From Pohlia nutans (lineage: Eukaryota; Streptophyta; Bryopsida; Bryales; Mniaceae): 64,000 nucleotides of DNA. Positions 1 to 10,174 of the stretch are shown in pieces. The stretch spans positions 13,911,501 through 13,975,500 of the forward strand of contig CM040094.1 in the NCBI GenBank assembly GCA_022496805.1, in the 5' to 3' direction. The translations under genes were made by a program, and so were the position numbers. Under the pieces are notes generated by a model. It saw nothing but the letters and a program-made list of their open reading frames with translations. It had not been told where the DNA came from and made no database searches. Every line of letters starts with the position of its first letter. The first letter of the stretch is position 1.

Positions 1-399
1 TTTGATTACATAAGATACACACAATCAAAACATGAGAATCTACAAGAATTTGGGATTCAAATTGGATGCGCCTATAGATAATGCTCTGAATTTCATAACA
101 TATTCATATGGTGTCCAAACAATGGATATAAAAGTGAGTTGGAATCCTTTTTCAATTGCCAATAAAATAAATAATGTGGCTATGTATAAAGGAAAGACTT
201 TAGTTCAATGCAAGACCACGTCAATATATAGGAGAAACTTGTAGAATGAAATGTTTTTCATAGAAACACGGCTGCACCCTTCACTCCAACAAGACGTTCA
301 CATTGTTATGTAGATTGTGGTACTCTTCTTTCACCATTCCTTTCAACAATGTCATTGTTCTTCTCAAACACTTTTCTTTTCCAACCGTGTCATTTTCTA
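1..399. other. AT-rich intergenic DNA
   Basis: No coding region, RNA gene or transposon end is recognisable here. Short open frames lack coding character. Confidence 0.4.
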
Positions 400-804
400 T
401 TAACCTTTAAACGTCAAGAGGGCCTAGGCGGGGCAACCTGAAAGACATCTAAATTTTTGGAGCCAAAAAAAATAAAATTTAAAAATAAAATAGAATGGTT
501 TTTAGGAAGAAAAAAAAAAAGCCTCTGCTGGTCTGCATTATTGTGGCACTGGAGCACTGCGGTACTTTTCAAAAAACGACCTCAACTGCCCCAATTTCAA
601 TTCCTGCTCGTTTTGATAACTTTGATTGTTTGCCAATGTTTCCACAATCTCCCAAATGAGGCACAAATTTGGAATTTAGATCGCTTTTTCAATAGCTTTC
701 CAGTGCACCAATTCTCGCTTGATTTGGTTCAAAAAATCTACTTTTTTCTTCATTATTCTCTCATAAATTAGCCTATGGGGCTTACTTTGACGTTTAAGGG
801 TTAA
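400..804. mobile_element. TTAA-flanked piggyBac-like MITE
   Basis: Both ends are intact. The left end reads TTAACCTTTAAACGTCAA and the right end is its inverse, TTGACGTTTAAGGGTTAA, with one mismatch. The TTAA at each edge is the target duplication expected of piggyBac insertion. The 405 bp element has no transposase; a 104-codon frame inside is incidental. Confidence 0.75.
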
Positions 805-991
805 GAAAGATAGTATTACTTTTAACACTTAAACCTACTTAGATGATAGAAGGGAGAGAGTAATTTCAGCCGTTGAGAATAACTCTCAGCTTTGATTTTC
901 CTTTTAAAATAAAAAAATCTCAAATGTGGTCCTCTCTCTTAGTTGAAAATTTTTAATTTTTAATTTGAATAGTGCCTCTCCCACCATTCCA

Positions 992-1959
992 TAAACCCCT
1001 AAACATTCTCAACCCTTTCCAAATTCAGCAGTTTTGCAAAGATGCATCATAAAATGCAACGCAGAGGGATATTTTGAACTTGGTGTATGAATAAAAGCTA
1101 TACATTATCAATTTCAAATTCTATTTATACGATTTGATGTTCGATTGCTATCACCAATATTTTGTATAAAATTTGAAACTTAAAATTGAAAATTCTTTTG
1201 TAATTTGATTAGAAAATAATAAGATTTTAACATTTGTTCTAATTGGTTGAGATGTAACATTCTAAGTGTACTGATTTTTGGAGATTTTTTGATTGCTTAA
1301 TTTATGAGTTGAATTTTTTTAAAAGCACTCTTGCTCTAAGATCTTTGAAATTTTGGGTGAATCATTACGACATGAAATGAGGCATAAGGTTGATTGTTTT
1401 AAAACCACCAACTTAAGCAATCTAGCCTATTTTTGGCGGTGCAAAATTTGAAAAAAAACAATGACCGCATTTGAAATAGGTTTTGATGAGGATTGCAAAA
1501 AAATTCAATATCTAATTCGCATTTGTCAATTTTATACAATATTCCAAAGTGGAAAGCAACCTCTGACCCAAATCAAACCTCTAGGTTTCCCCATGCCCAC
1601 ACCATGTGGTACTAACTTTCACTCACAATGATACCCAAAACCACCAACTATTTCTTCGCAATGCTTGGCATGCCATTGGTCTAATTGAATAGTGAAATTG
1701 GTGGTTTTGAGTCTCAACTGTAGTGACCCCAAGAAAAATCTATACGTCATAATTAGGGGAGGTGGTGGTTTTAGAACATCCTATCTTAGAAAATTCACAA
1801 ATCATCCCCTTTCTAATTGAATCACAAATGCATAAAGCTAACTTCCCCTAAAATATAAAATAAAAACTCCACACTGCAAAAAATCAATGATGGATGAGGA
1901 ATCCGAGTTTGATTATGCCCATCGTCCACATTTTGAACGGTTGAACGTTCAGGAGTTAA
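992..1959. mobile_element. TTAA MITE, interrupted by a TA MITE
   Basis: Apart from the insert at 1387-1786, this is the inverse of the element at 9346-9911. Shared segments run from the CTCAACCC...AGCAGTTTTGCAAAG end to the GTCCA...GAACG end. The left TTAA has decayed to TAAA. The right TTAA (1956-1959) also starts the next element. Confidence 0.7.
1387..1786. mobile_element. TA-flanked MITE (AGGTWGGATG family)
   Basis: Ends are AGGTTGATTG...AAAACCACCA and TGGTGGTTTT...CATCCTATCT, flanked by TA on both sides. The uninterrupted sister of its host, read in inverse at 9346-9911, has a single TA at this site. Further copies lie at 15177, 21405, 37360 and 42578. The TA duplication places it with mariner/Tc1-type MITEs. 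Confidence 0.75.
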
Positions 1960-2178
1960 TTTCTAAACGTCTAACAATGCCTTCGCGGCAAGTAAAATAT
2001 AGCATATATTTTTAGTATTTGGAATGATTCCACACCTTTAATGAATTTGAGTTCAATAAAGAAGTTGAAATTTAGATCAATGCAATTCTAGTGAGCTATT
2101 GAGATCCTAATTTAGAACTTTTTGTTGATAGCAAATGCCAATTATACAAAAATGTCCCATGGGACGTTAAGGGGTTAA
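1956..2178. mobile_element. TTAA-flanked piggyBac-like MITE
   Basis: It begins TTAATTTCTAAACGTCTAAC and ends CCCATGGGACGTTAAGGGGTTAA in substance. It is the short, empty relative of the element at 23514-25349 that carries the intact Tc1. It shares its left TTAA with the element before and its right TTAA with the element after. Confidence 0.75.
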
Positions 2179-3631
2179 CCCTTTGACGCTCCAGCGTCCA
2201 TATTCTGGACGCTGGATGATTTTTGACGCGTCCCTTCGCTACATTGTGTGATGTTTTTCATCCATCCAAAATTCACAAGACAATTGTGCTAGTTGACTAC
2301 TATTTGTACGGTATGGATTTTCAAAATAACATAATGTGAATTTTTGAAAAAAAAAACAAAACTGATTTATGTCAAGTTTCATTCTTAGTTTAATCCCTAA
2401 AGGACCAGGTAGACACATTGTGTCCAAGAATAATTTCATTACTTTAATAACTTTGGATTTCATAATTTTGACGCAATGTTTACTAGAGAATTGAAAATGT
2501 TCGTTTCAAGAACACAAAAATCCTTCAAGATTTGCAATTACGTTTATTGATTCATCGGGAAAAAACTAAAACGTCAACGTAGGTGAACTTGGGACATGGT
2601 AGTTAGGGCGGTTGATGACTTGAAGGGTGTTTTCACACTTGGACGTCACATTTGTAAAAAAAAAGAAGTGCCCAATATGTAAAATATTTGCCATTACTGC
2701 ATCATTAACACTATAAAATAATTACGAAAAATGTTTAAATATATTTTAAATGGAATATTTTCAAAATAATTGGAATCTTTTCTACATATTTTATTTTATT
2801 TTGGAATATTTTGGAATATTCCAAATATATATTTGAATTTTTTAAAACATTTTTGCAATGTAAAAATTAATAACGATCACAAACACCGGCTCAACGAGTC
2901 ACCAACAAGTCACTTCACCCAAACATAAATCTTTGAGAATCAATCATCGTTGTCGTATTTAGTTTTAGAATACCATTTTTTGTAGGCACCTAGATATAGT
3001 ACATCTTTGTATGCTCCTAAACTTTCAAACGCTAATCATGGTTTTTAAATTTATGAGAAAGTTTGCAATGAATGACCTGTTGGTTTTATTCAAAATTTTC
3101 AGAAATCAACTTATGATCAAAACTTATAATCATGTAATATATACAGTAGATTGTTTTGAAAATTGATGTACAGTCTCATGACTAAGTCCTTTTTGAACTT
3201 CAACGGTGAAGTTTTCTACATGAATACCAATCAAGAGATACAATTGCCTTTCTGAAAGCATCACGAGAAAGTGATAAAATTTTAGGAATGAGCATGGTCC
3301 TTTAGGGGTTAAAAAGTGAGACCTTAAACATGATTTTCCATAATAAGTAGAATCAAATAATGGAAATCATACCATCTTGTAGTGCATGTTATTCCAATTT
3401 CATTAAAATATTTTTTGATTTTTTTGTGTTAATTTGGGATTTTAAATTGAATTTCAAGAGAAAACCTTGCAAAATTAATTAAAAAATATTAATAAAAAAT
3501 ATGATGAATTCAACCGTACAAATGATATCTTCACATTGACATTTACAACTTTGCTTTGTACATCAACTCCATTTTTAGTTTTCATCAAACATTTTATAAC
3601 GAATCTTTGAAAACGGTGTTGAATCGGTTAA
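2175..3631. mobile_element. TTAA MITE with subterminal hairpin, holding another MITE
   Basis: It starts TTAACCCTTTGACGC and is followed by a perfect 9-bp stem (CCAGCGTCC, 7-nt loop, GGACGCTGG) at 2191-2215. Internal sequence matches elements at 33959-34508 and, inverted, 31012-31560. The right end is eroded at GGTTAA (3626-3631). The element at 2390-3312 is nested inside it. Confidence 0.75.
2390..3312. mobile_element. Nested TTAA MITE (GGACC-type ends)
   Basis: Ends are TTAATCCCTAAAGGACCAG and GGTCCTTTAGGGGTTAA. Host sequence on both sides (CATTCTTAGT and AAAGTGAGACC) is continuous in the relative at 31012-31560, where one TCAA sits at the site. This is a clean empty-site comparison for TTAA duplication. 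Confidence 0.8.
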
Positions 3632-3687
3632 ACCCAATTCCAACTCAACCCAATACATCGTGCAGCCCTCATTTGGGTTGAGTTTGG

Positions 3688-4380
3688 TTAACTCCTAAAT
3701 TTTTGAGCGACCATATTCTGGTCGTTCCACTTTTTGGACAGCCTCCAGGGACCTCATATTTTTAAAATTTTCAATGAGGATAAAAGTTATGAGGAGATTT
3801 GTTTTTTGGGCAGTTTAGACAAAAAAAACTTTGAAGCTCATTTCTAAACTCAATTTTCAATATTTTTTAATGAAATAAAAGGCACTGGGTGAAGATTTCC
3901 AAGTACAACATTCTCACCGTTAAGATTGACATTTTACAATTCCATGTCAAACTTATTAATGATTTTCTTTTTCCTTTCACTTTGTACCCACTTCTAGTAA
4001 TTGTTTTATGAAAAAATTAATATGAGCTTTTTTCTTACAAGATTTTATATTTGAAGACTTAACTCAATTATTAACATGGCCTTGCCATTCAATGAATTTC
4101 TAACCCATTAAAAAAAAAATATTAATTTCTAAAGTTCAAATTTGTCACCGGATTGAACCCCAAAAAATCTTCTTTTGCAACTTTGATCCTTATAATCTAA
4201 GAATCTAATGGTCATTTTGCTCTCAAATTTTGTGCTCACATGAAAATTCAAGTTGGGTATTAGATCTTACGGTTAAATGATGAAAAAAATATAAAAACAT
4301 ATGATTTCTTCTGCAACTTCCAAATGCTGCGTTTTTCATGGTTTTTTGTGAGAATACGGTCCTGGTCCTTTAGGAGTTAA
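3688..4380. mobile_element. TTAA MITE with hairpin end
   Basis: Starts TTAACTCCTAAATTTTTGAG, followed by a GCGACC/GGTCGT stem around ATATTCT at 3707-3725. Ends CCTGGTCCTTTAGGAGTTAA. It shares the right TTAA (4377-4380) with the next element. Confidence 0.65.
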
Positions 4381-4625
4381 CCCCTCAAGGCCCAAGGAGA
4401 TTCTGTACTATTTGAAGAAACTGACCTTTGACTGCAATTATCTCTTGTACAACAAACTTAAGTGAGAATATGATTTGTACTTCAAAATTTCCCACATCAA
4501 TATTAATATTGCAACGTATTTTTCTATATATATCTTATGTAGTTTTTGAACAAAATGAGTTTGAAAAATGACCTGATGAACAAGTCAGAGGACACAATAT
4601 GTCCCCTTGGGCCTTGAGGGGTCCA
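4377..4625. mobile_element. TTAA MITE, tail-to-head with its neighbour
   Basis: Left end TTAACCCCTCAAGGCCCAAG and right end CTTGGGCCTTGAGGGGTCCAA are near-perfect inverse copies. The right TTAA has changed to CCAA. Confidence 0.7.
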
Positions 4626-4679
4626 ACAACACCACTAAAAGTACGCAGGTCAAATATCAGTAGTCCAAATTCTTAGGGC

Positions 4680-4708
4680 TCAAGGGTTTAGGGTTTTAGG
4701 GTTTTGCT
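4680..4708 (+). promoter_or_regulatory. Telo-box motifs upstream of Iojap gene
   Basis: Three TTTAGGG/TTTTAGGG units lie about 210 bp upstream of the start codon at 4916. Telo-boxes (AAACCCTAA) are known promoter elements of plant translation and ribosome genes, which suits a ribosome-binding factor. Function here is inferred. Confidence 0.45.
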
Positions 4709-4915
4709 GCTGTTTCCATCTCGCTCAAAACAAGAAATTCTCGTGAACCCCGCCCTCGATCGGCGCTCCATTCACTCCCAGTCCATCAGACAGTGTATTC
4801 CTCCATCACCAGATTCTCTTTGCTGTAGTTCATATCAATCTTCGAATGATTTGAATCTGCACTAGTTTCACTATCTTACTCTGTAGTTTCCTGGTACCAA
4901 TTTCGATCATCCCTC

Positions 4916-7900
4916 ATGCCGCGCCCAGGCTGGTCTCGTCTACGGCCACTTCGCAAATTGCTCTTGCCTTCATCGACCGCTTGCTCGCATTCTGCAGCCT
5001 CGTCTTCACTTCCCTACTCGAATTTTCAACCTCGCCTGCTGCGGGGATCCGCAAATGGCTCCTCTGCTTCTACACCCTTTCGCTCTTGCAGGTCTTTTAG
5101 TATAGCGCGTATGGAGCTTGAGAAAATGCCAACAATAGTCGTGGAGATTGAATCGCACGAAGCAGCCGCTGATTTCAGGTCCGAGCAAGTTTCTCTTGAG
5201 GAAGCGGACGTGCTGTCTGATTCATCAGAAGAAGAGCTGTTCTCTTGTGTAAGGACACTCCCGTTTGTACAATTCGTACCCTAATTTTTTCTAGGGTTAG
5301 AAAGTCTTAACCCCCCTAAGCGTCCACTGTGCATTTTCTGTATTAGTAGTGTAGGAAAATTGGATCCCCTGCTACAAATCATGTGTTTGTGTGAAAATGA
5401 CTTCGGTTTGACACGATCGACACTGTGGATCTTGTAGTATAGAACAAGAGCTTTAAAATGATTTGTATTGCAATAAAAACCGTGGTAAAATGAGAAAATG
5501 CCACCGTTGCAAAGTTCTGTGATGCAGATGGCCATATTGGGCGTTTTGGATGCTTAGGGGTTAACTCGTAAAGGAACAAGAAGCCCTGGTGTTTTTTTTT
5601 TTAGCAGTTTCCTTTGTTCAAGTTTATTTAATCTCTCACCAACACATGCAACGTTTCTCCCTGATGTAAACGTTTGAATTACTCGAACTGCTCATTTAAA
5701 CGTCCTTTAGGGTTTAATCTATCCACCAGGAAATACTTTTGTCAAATTACACCTAAACCCTGACGATCAATCTGACTTGGTTACATTATAGTCAGAGCAG
5801 ATCTATAGAACTGCCACAGCGGTTTAGTCAAGGTTACAATTAACCAGTAAAGGGCTGATGGGGATAGTAGATACGTTGGCGTATATTTTTCATTTATTTG
5901 ACATTTGTTGTAAATAGAACGTTCCAAATTGAGACTCCAATACCTCATTAAAATCATGTCGACGTGAATTTTAACTTCACTTTTGATTGTAAACCCATAG
6001 GAGGTGTGAAACCACGTCAAATCCAATGGAATATTAGTGTATAATACTGGTCGGAAAGGGCTCTTTGGACCTTTTAAGGGTTAATAGCTACGCGGGTTTT
6101 AGGGTTTATGAATGTGAGAACCAGTGTGCACAGACCTGTTCAACTCGAGGTTACTTTTTTATTACGTGACTTGAGTGTTGTAGCAGAGGATTGGTGTAAT
6201 CAGTCTGTGTAATCACTTCTTGCAGGAAGGTGTAGACGAGGGCATTCTGGAAGATGGCGAGCCACATGCAGATCCTGAGGGTCGGAGTTACCTTCACGTG
6301 CTAAGTGTAGAAGAAGTGCAGATGGTGCTTGAGAAAACGAGGGCCGATGATGTCCAAGTAATACCAGTGCGTGACCTTTGTGAGTGGGCTGATCACTTGA
6401 TCATTGCCTCTGGACATTCAGGCCGGCATTTGAGGGGAATTGCTGAGGCCATTTGTTTTGAAGTAAGCTCACTTACCCTTACACTGTACAGTCGGGTACA
6501 AGATAGTTACGAAATTTTGGATTCAGTTGAGATTTGTAGGAACTTTGGAAGGCCCACGTATGCTCAAAAATGAACAGAATTTCAATTTTCAAATTGCATT
6601 GGAATCACACTAAAGTCTACTTTATCATCAATACAAATACACATATGTAATTGAAAATCATACAAAAAATCTGATGTTTTCTATATACTATCTACCATTT
6701 AGTGCTACCACTATTTGTGAAAATTATAACTTGTATTTAATGGTACATTTTAGAAATGAACCTTCACAATTGCTTTAGAGATACTTGATCCCACACCACT
6801 TGAACTACTTGTACGATTTCTTACTTAGTCTGTACTTAAATGCAAAAAATCTTTGACTATCTTCCAAAGGTTCACTATGAAATGATAGATAGTGTATAAA
6901 AGAAATCTAAATTGTTGTATGATTTTAAATTATTCTTTGTTCACTTATCATGAAGTTGAAGCACACTTCATTGCAATTCCAATGCGTTTGTGGTTTCAAA
7001 ATCGGTTCATTTTTGAGCATGCTAGAGCTTCCTAAAGATTGTTGAACTTTTTAGTGAAAAGTGATTGAAAAATTCGTAAGCATGTTGTACCCGACTGTAC
7101 AGTCGGGTACAACATGCTTACAATTTTTTTCATAACCATTGAAAGTAGGTAGATCCTACATCAAGCAGTTGCATTGATTTTGAAGATTGCAAATATGGCA
7201 AGGAAAAATTCCTATCAGTAGAGGACTAGGGTAGGAATGTTCCTTTCAATTTGTAGGTCCATAGGTGCCATATCAAGCACATAATAATTTAGGGGAGCAC
7301 ATTATAATTTAGGGAAGGGACTCTGTTTTTATGAGGGAGGAGTAAAAAAATTTGTAAGCAACTTGTACCCGACTGTACACCTTTTGATGCATTCAAACTA
7401 TACATCTCTGCTTTTATAATGAATTCTTTTTGCAGGTATTTATCCTCCTTGTTGCCTTTGTTTCGCTTTTATTTCCGCAGGTGAAAAAACGCTCAACAAA
7501 CGTGGGTGATAATGTATACCCAACTGTTGAGGGACGAGACAGTGAGGAATGGATGTTGGTTGACTGTGGTAAGTTACTCGATTACCCTTCTTCTACGTTC
7601 TTCATTGATCGTCACTGTTTTGTTTTATTTATTTATTTTGAAACAAATGGATGCTTTATTTCCATTGTACTGTTGTGTTTTATTTTAAAACACTGCTCTT
7701 GTAGGACTCAGCCACACTATACAGTCCACCCTCTATAAATGTTGGGCTCTGGAGTAAAATTTTCCTAACATTTATAGTGAGATAACATTGTAAGAGTTAT
7801 AAAGACCTTCTGAGCTTTTTGAATGCTTAACAAATATAAAGACCTTCTGAACCTTCTTACAGTACCCTCCACAATATAGTCCAGATGAATAATTTGATCA

Positions 7901-8262
7901 CAATAATGGATGTCATCACACAATATTGGATGTATTTCGTAGGTTAACATTTATAAGTGGCAAATTAACAACGAGGGGAGTAAATTGTTGTTAACATTTA
8001 ACATAGTTAACATTCTAGTTAGCAATATGAGGGGAGTACAATTTTGTTAACAAATATAATGAGTTAACGTTTATAAGTGTAACAGTTATTGAGGGTGGAC
8101 TGTATTGGCTATTGTGTGTCCTCTTGATGATTGTGTGAACTTGTGGTGATTGCAGGTAGCATAGTAGTGCACGTGTTTAGGGATGATATTAGAGGTGAAT
8201 ACAATCTGGAGGAGATGTGGCGGAAACGGAGACCAACTACCATAAAGGACATTGGGCTTTAG
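4916..8262 (+). CDS. Organelle-targeted Iojap/RsfS ribosomal silencing factor
   Basis: Four exons join in frame: 4916-5248, 6226-6462, 7481-7568 and 8156-8262, giving 254 residues. Residues 1-70 are rich in Arg, Ser and Leu and low in acidic residues, as in an organelle presequence. An acidic linker follows. The RsfS domain spans about 140-250 and is recognised by DHLIIASGHSGRHLRGIA, then a VEGRDSEEWMLVDCG block and a C-terminal VVHVFRDD...LEEMWRKR block. The family binds uL14 and blocks joining of ribosomal subunits; plant members act in mitochondria or plastids. Which organelle is not settled here. Introns 1-3 carry six transposons. A second acceptor at 7435 would add 15 hydrophobic residues in frame before exon 3. 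Confidence 0.85.
5307..5564. mobile_element. TTAA MITE in Iojap intron 1
   Basis: Left end TTAACCCCCCTAAGCGTCCA, right end GGATGCTTAGGGGTTAA. Internal sequence (GCTACAA..CA...TGTGTGAAAATGAC) matches the tandem copies at 13320-13770, in which it is inverted. Confidence 0.75.
5561..5717. mobile_element. Short TTAA MITE in Iojap intron 1
   Basis: Starts TTAACTCGTAAAGGAACAAG and ends CGTCCTTTAGGGTTTAA. It resembles the GGACC-type copies at 45158 and 50684 and shares TTAA 5561-5564 with the element before it. Confidence 0.55.
5840..6084. mobile_element. TTAA MITE in Iojap intron 1
   Basis: Starts TTAACCAGTAAAGGGC and ends GGACCTTTTAAGGGTTAA. The ends are diverged but retain TTAA and CC/GG. Confidence 0.55.
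6489..7097. mobile_element. TA-flanked Tc1-like MITE in Iojap intron 2
   Basis: Ends CAGTCGGGTACAA and TTGTACCCGACTG are flanked by TA. It starts 26 bp after the splice donor. The 609 bp interior carries no transposase. Its right TA is also the left TA of the next copy. Confidence 0.75.
7100..7375. mobile_element. Second copy of the CAGTCGGGTAC MITE
   Basis: Same 15-bp ends as the element at 6489-7097, in a shorter 276 bp form. The junction of the two copies is a perfect palindrome, GTACCCGACTGTACAGTCGG, around the shared TA at 7098-7099. Confidence 0.75.
7722..8102. mobile_element. TA-flanked MITE in Iojap intron 3
   Basis: Ends CAGTCCACCCTC and GAGGGTGGACTG with TA on both sides. The 381 bp interior repeats a GTTAACATTTATAAG-like motif. 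It belongs to a different TA family from those in intron 2. Confidence 0.7.
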
Positions 8263-8842
8263 CAGCAGCCTGAGTGTGCTTGGGGTAGATTCTATTGACC
8301 CTTGACTTTTTAGCAGCTCTTTAATGCACATTACACTTTGAACTCGTCATTATCACACTCTCCAATATCACATTCTCCACTCATTGGTGTGATACAAAAG
8401 AGTCTTGAGTATACCGTTTTATACTACTCTGTCAACGTATTGGCACTGTAAGCAACTAGAAGAATATCTAATGTTTTTTGCATCAAATACGGCTATTTTT
8501 TTCAGACTGATCAAATTTTGAAGCGCTGATCAGGGACCGTTGTGTCCTTGCTGTCCTTTTTGAAGTGTCCAGGGACAAAACAATGTTATGACTTGGGAAG
8601 GATAACATGGCATATTGACTTATTGTTATTGAAGCACTGATATGGTAGTTAAGCTTAAGTGCATTTCAAGCCGAGCAGCATTTCAAAATTCAGAGATCTC
8701 TTGTGGCCAATTAGGTCTTTGGCCACCAGAATGGTTAAAGCTCTGAGAGCATCTCCACCATGAATCTGGAAAGCTATATGGCTCTGGATATGCATGGGTT
8801 GGTCCAATAATTTATTTGAAGACAATGAATATAAAAATGGTG
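8263..8842. other. 3' flank of Iojap gene, no gene seen
   Basis: Presumed 3' untranslated and intergenic DNA. A GAGCATCTCCACCATG stretch at 8747-8762 resembles the end of the Tourist-like family at 59289-61199 but no second end is seen. Confidence 0.35.
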
Positions 8843-9349
8843 TTAACCCTTTAGTGCCTAGGGTATTGTAGCTGCGTGCACTGAATTTCAGTAGTTGTTT
8901 TCACTGTGACTTATGCTATCTGAAATAGAATGGATTAAATAAGAAAGTAAATGTAAAAATGTATTCTTAACTAGAGTGGAGACTATTAGCAAAATATTTT
9001 CCCCACATAATATATTAGTAATGATCACCGTCAAGGTATGTAAGTAGTTCGGACAATGACACATTGATATTAGTCAGAATGAAGAGATCAAAGTTTGTGG
9101 AGTCTTAGAGATGAATTTGAAATCTATTACTTAAAGAATTTGTTGGACTTTTAAAAGAATTCTCACATACATGCTTGTATACCAATTGTAGATTTCATAT
9201 TGTGTGGTGAGAATTGATTTGGATGCAATTTCCCTTTTATATATGATCTCACATACAAAAATCAATTTCTTTACATAAAATTATTTAAAATCCTTTCATT
9301 TTTGTGTTAAATTAAAAAACACACTAATTTTAATACAAACAAGGGTTAA
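8843..9349. mobile_element. TTAA-flanked MITE
   Basis: Begins TTAACCCTTTAGTGCCTAGG, matching the element at 41566-42357 (both continue GTATTGTAGCTGCGTGCACT). It ends AAGGGTTAA and shares this TTAA with the next element. Confidence 0.65.
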
Positions 9350-9911
9350 ACCTAAGCGTCCAACCGTCCAGAAAGTGAACAATGTACATAATCAAACACA
9401 TTTTACTCATCCATCAATGACTTTTTGCAGGGTTTTTACTATAGATTTTAAGGGAAGTTAGCTTGATGCATATGATCTCATTAGAAAGGAGATGATTTGT
9501 GAAAATTTTATGCCTCATTTCATTTTTAATGATTCACCCAAAATTTCAAAGATTTTAGTGTAAATGTGCTCTTAAAAAAGTCAACTCATAAAATGAAGCA
9601 ACCAAAAAGTCTTCAAAAATAGTACACTTAGATTATTACATTTCAACCAATTACAACAAATTTCATATACAAATTATCAATGTCTTATTCCTAATCAAAC
9701 TACAAAAGAATTTTCAATTTCAAGTTTCAAATTTTATACAAAAATATTGGTGATAGCTATCACAGATATAACTATATGAATAAAATTTATAATTTATAAT
9801 GTACAACTCTTATCATACATCAAATTCAAAATGTCCCTCTTCGTTGCATTCTTCGATGCATCTTTGCAAAACTGCCGAATTTGGAGAGGGGTGAGGCCAC
9901 TTAGGGGTTAA
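9346..9911. mobile_element. TTAA-flanked MITE
   Basis: Begins TTAAACCTAAGCGTCC and ends CCACTTAGGGGTTAA. It is the uninterrupted relative of 992-1959 (inverted) and of 40988-41569. Confidence 0.7.
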
Positions 9912-10174
9912 AGACACGATTACTCCCAAGATTAATGACAATGAACATCATAGTAAAAATCCAAAACCTGTAAATCCCAAATTAGTGTGTCCTTGCAATT
10001 AGTGACACACGCTAATGGCCATGATCAGTGTATTGTACTCCGTATGTTGCAAACTTGTGTGTAAATGACCCATACATTGGAGTTTTTGAACGACATGCAT
10101 AATATTTGGTAAGCACCTACCATCCTCATTATGAAATCTGCAGTATTAGTAATAAAAAATTGGCATGGAAGTTA

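Noticed and set aside
457..771. 104-codon frame in the first TTAA element
   Set aside because: No domain or codon character; the element has no room for a transposase.
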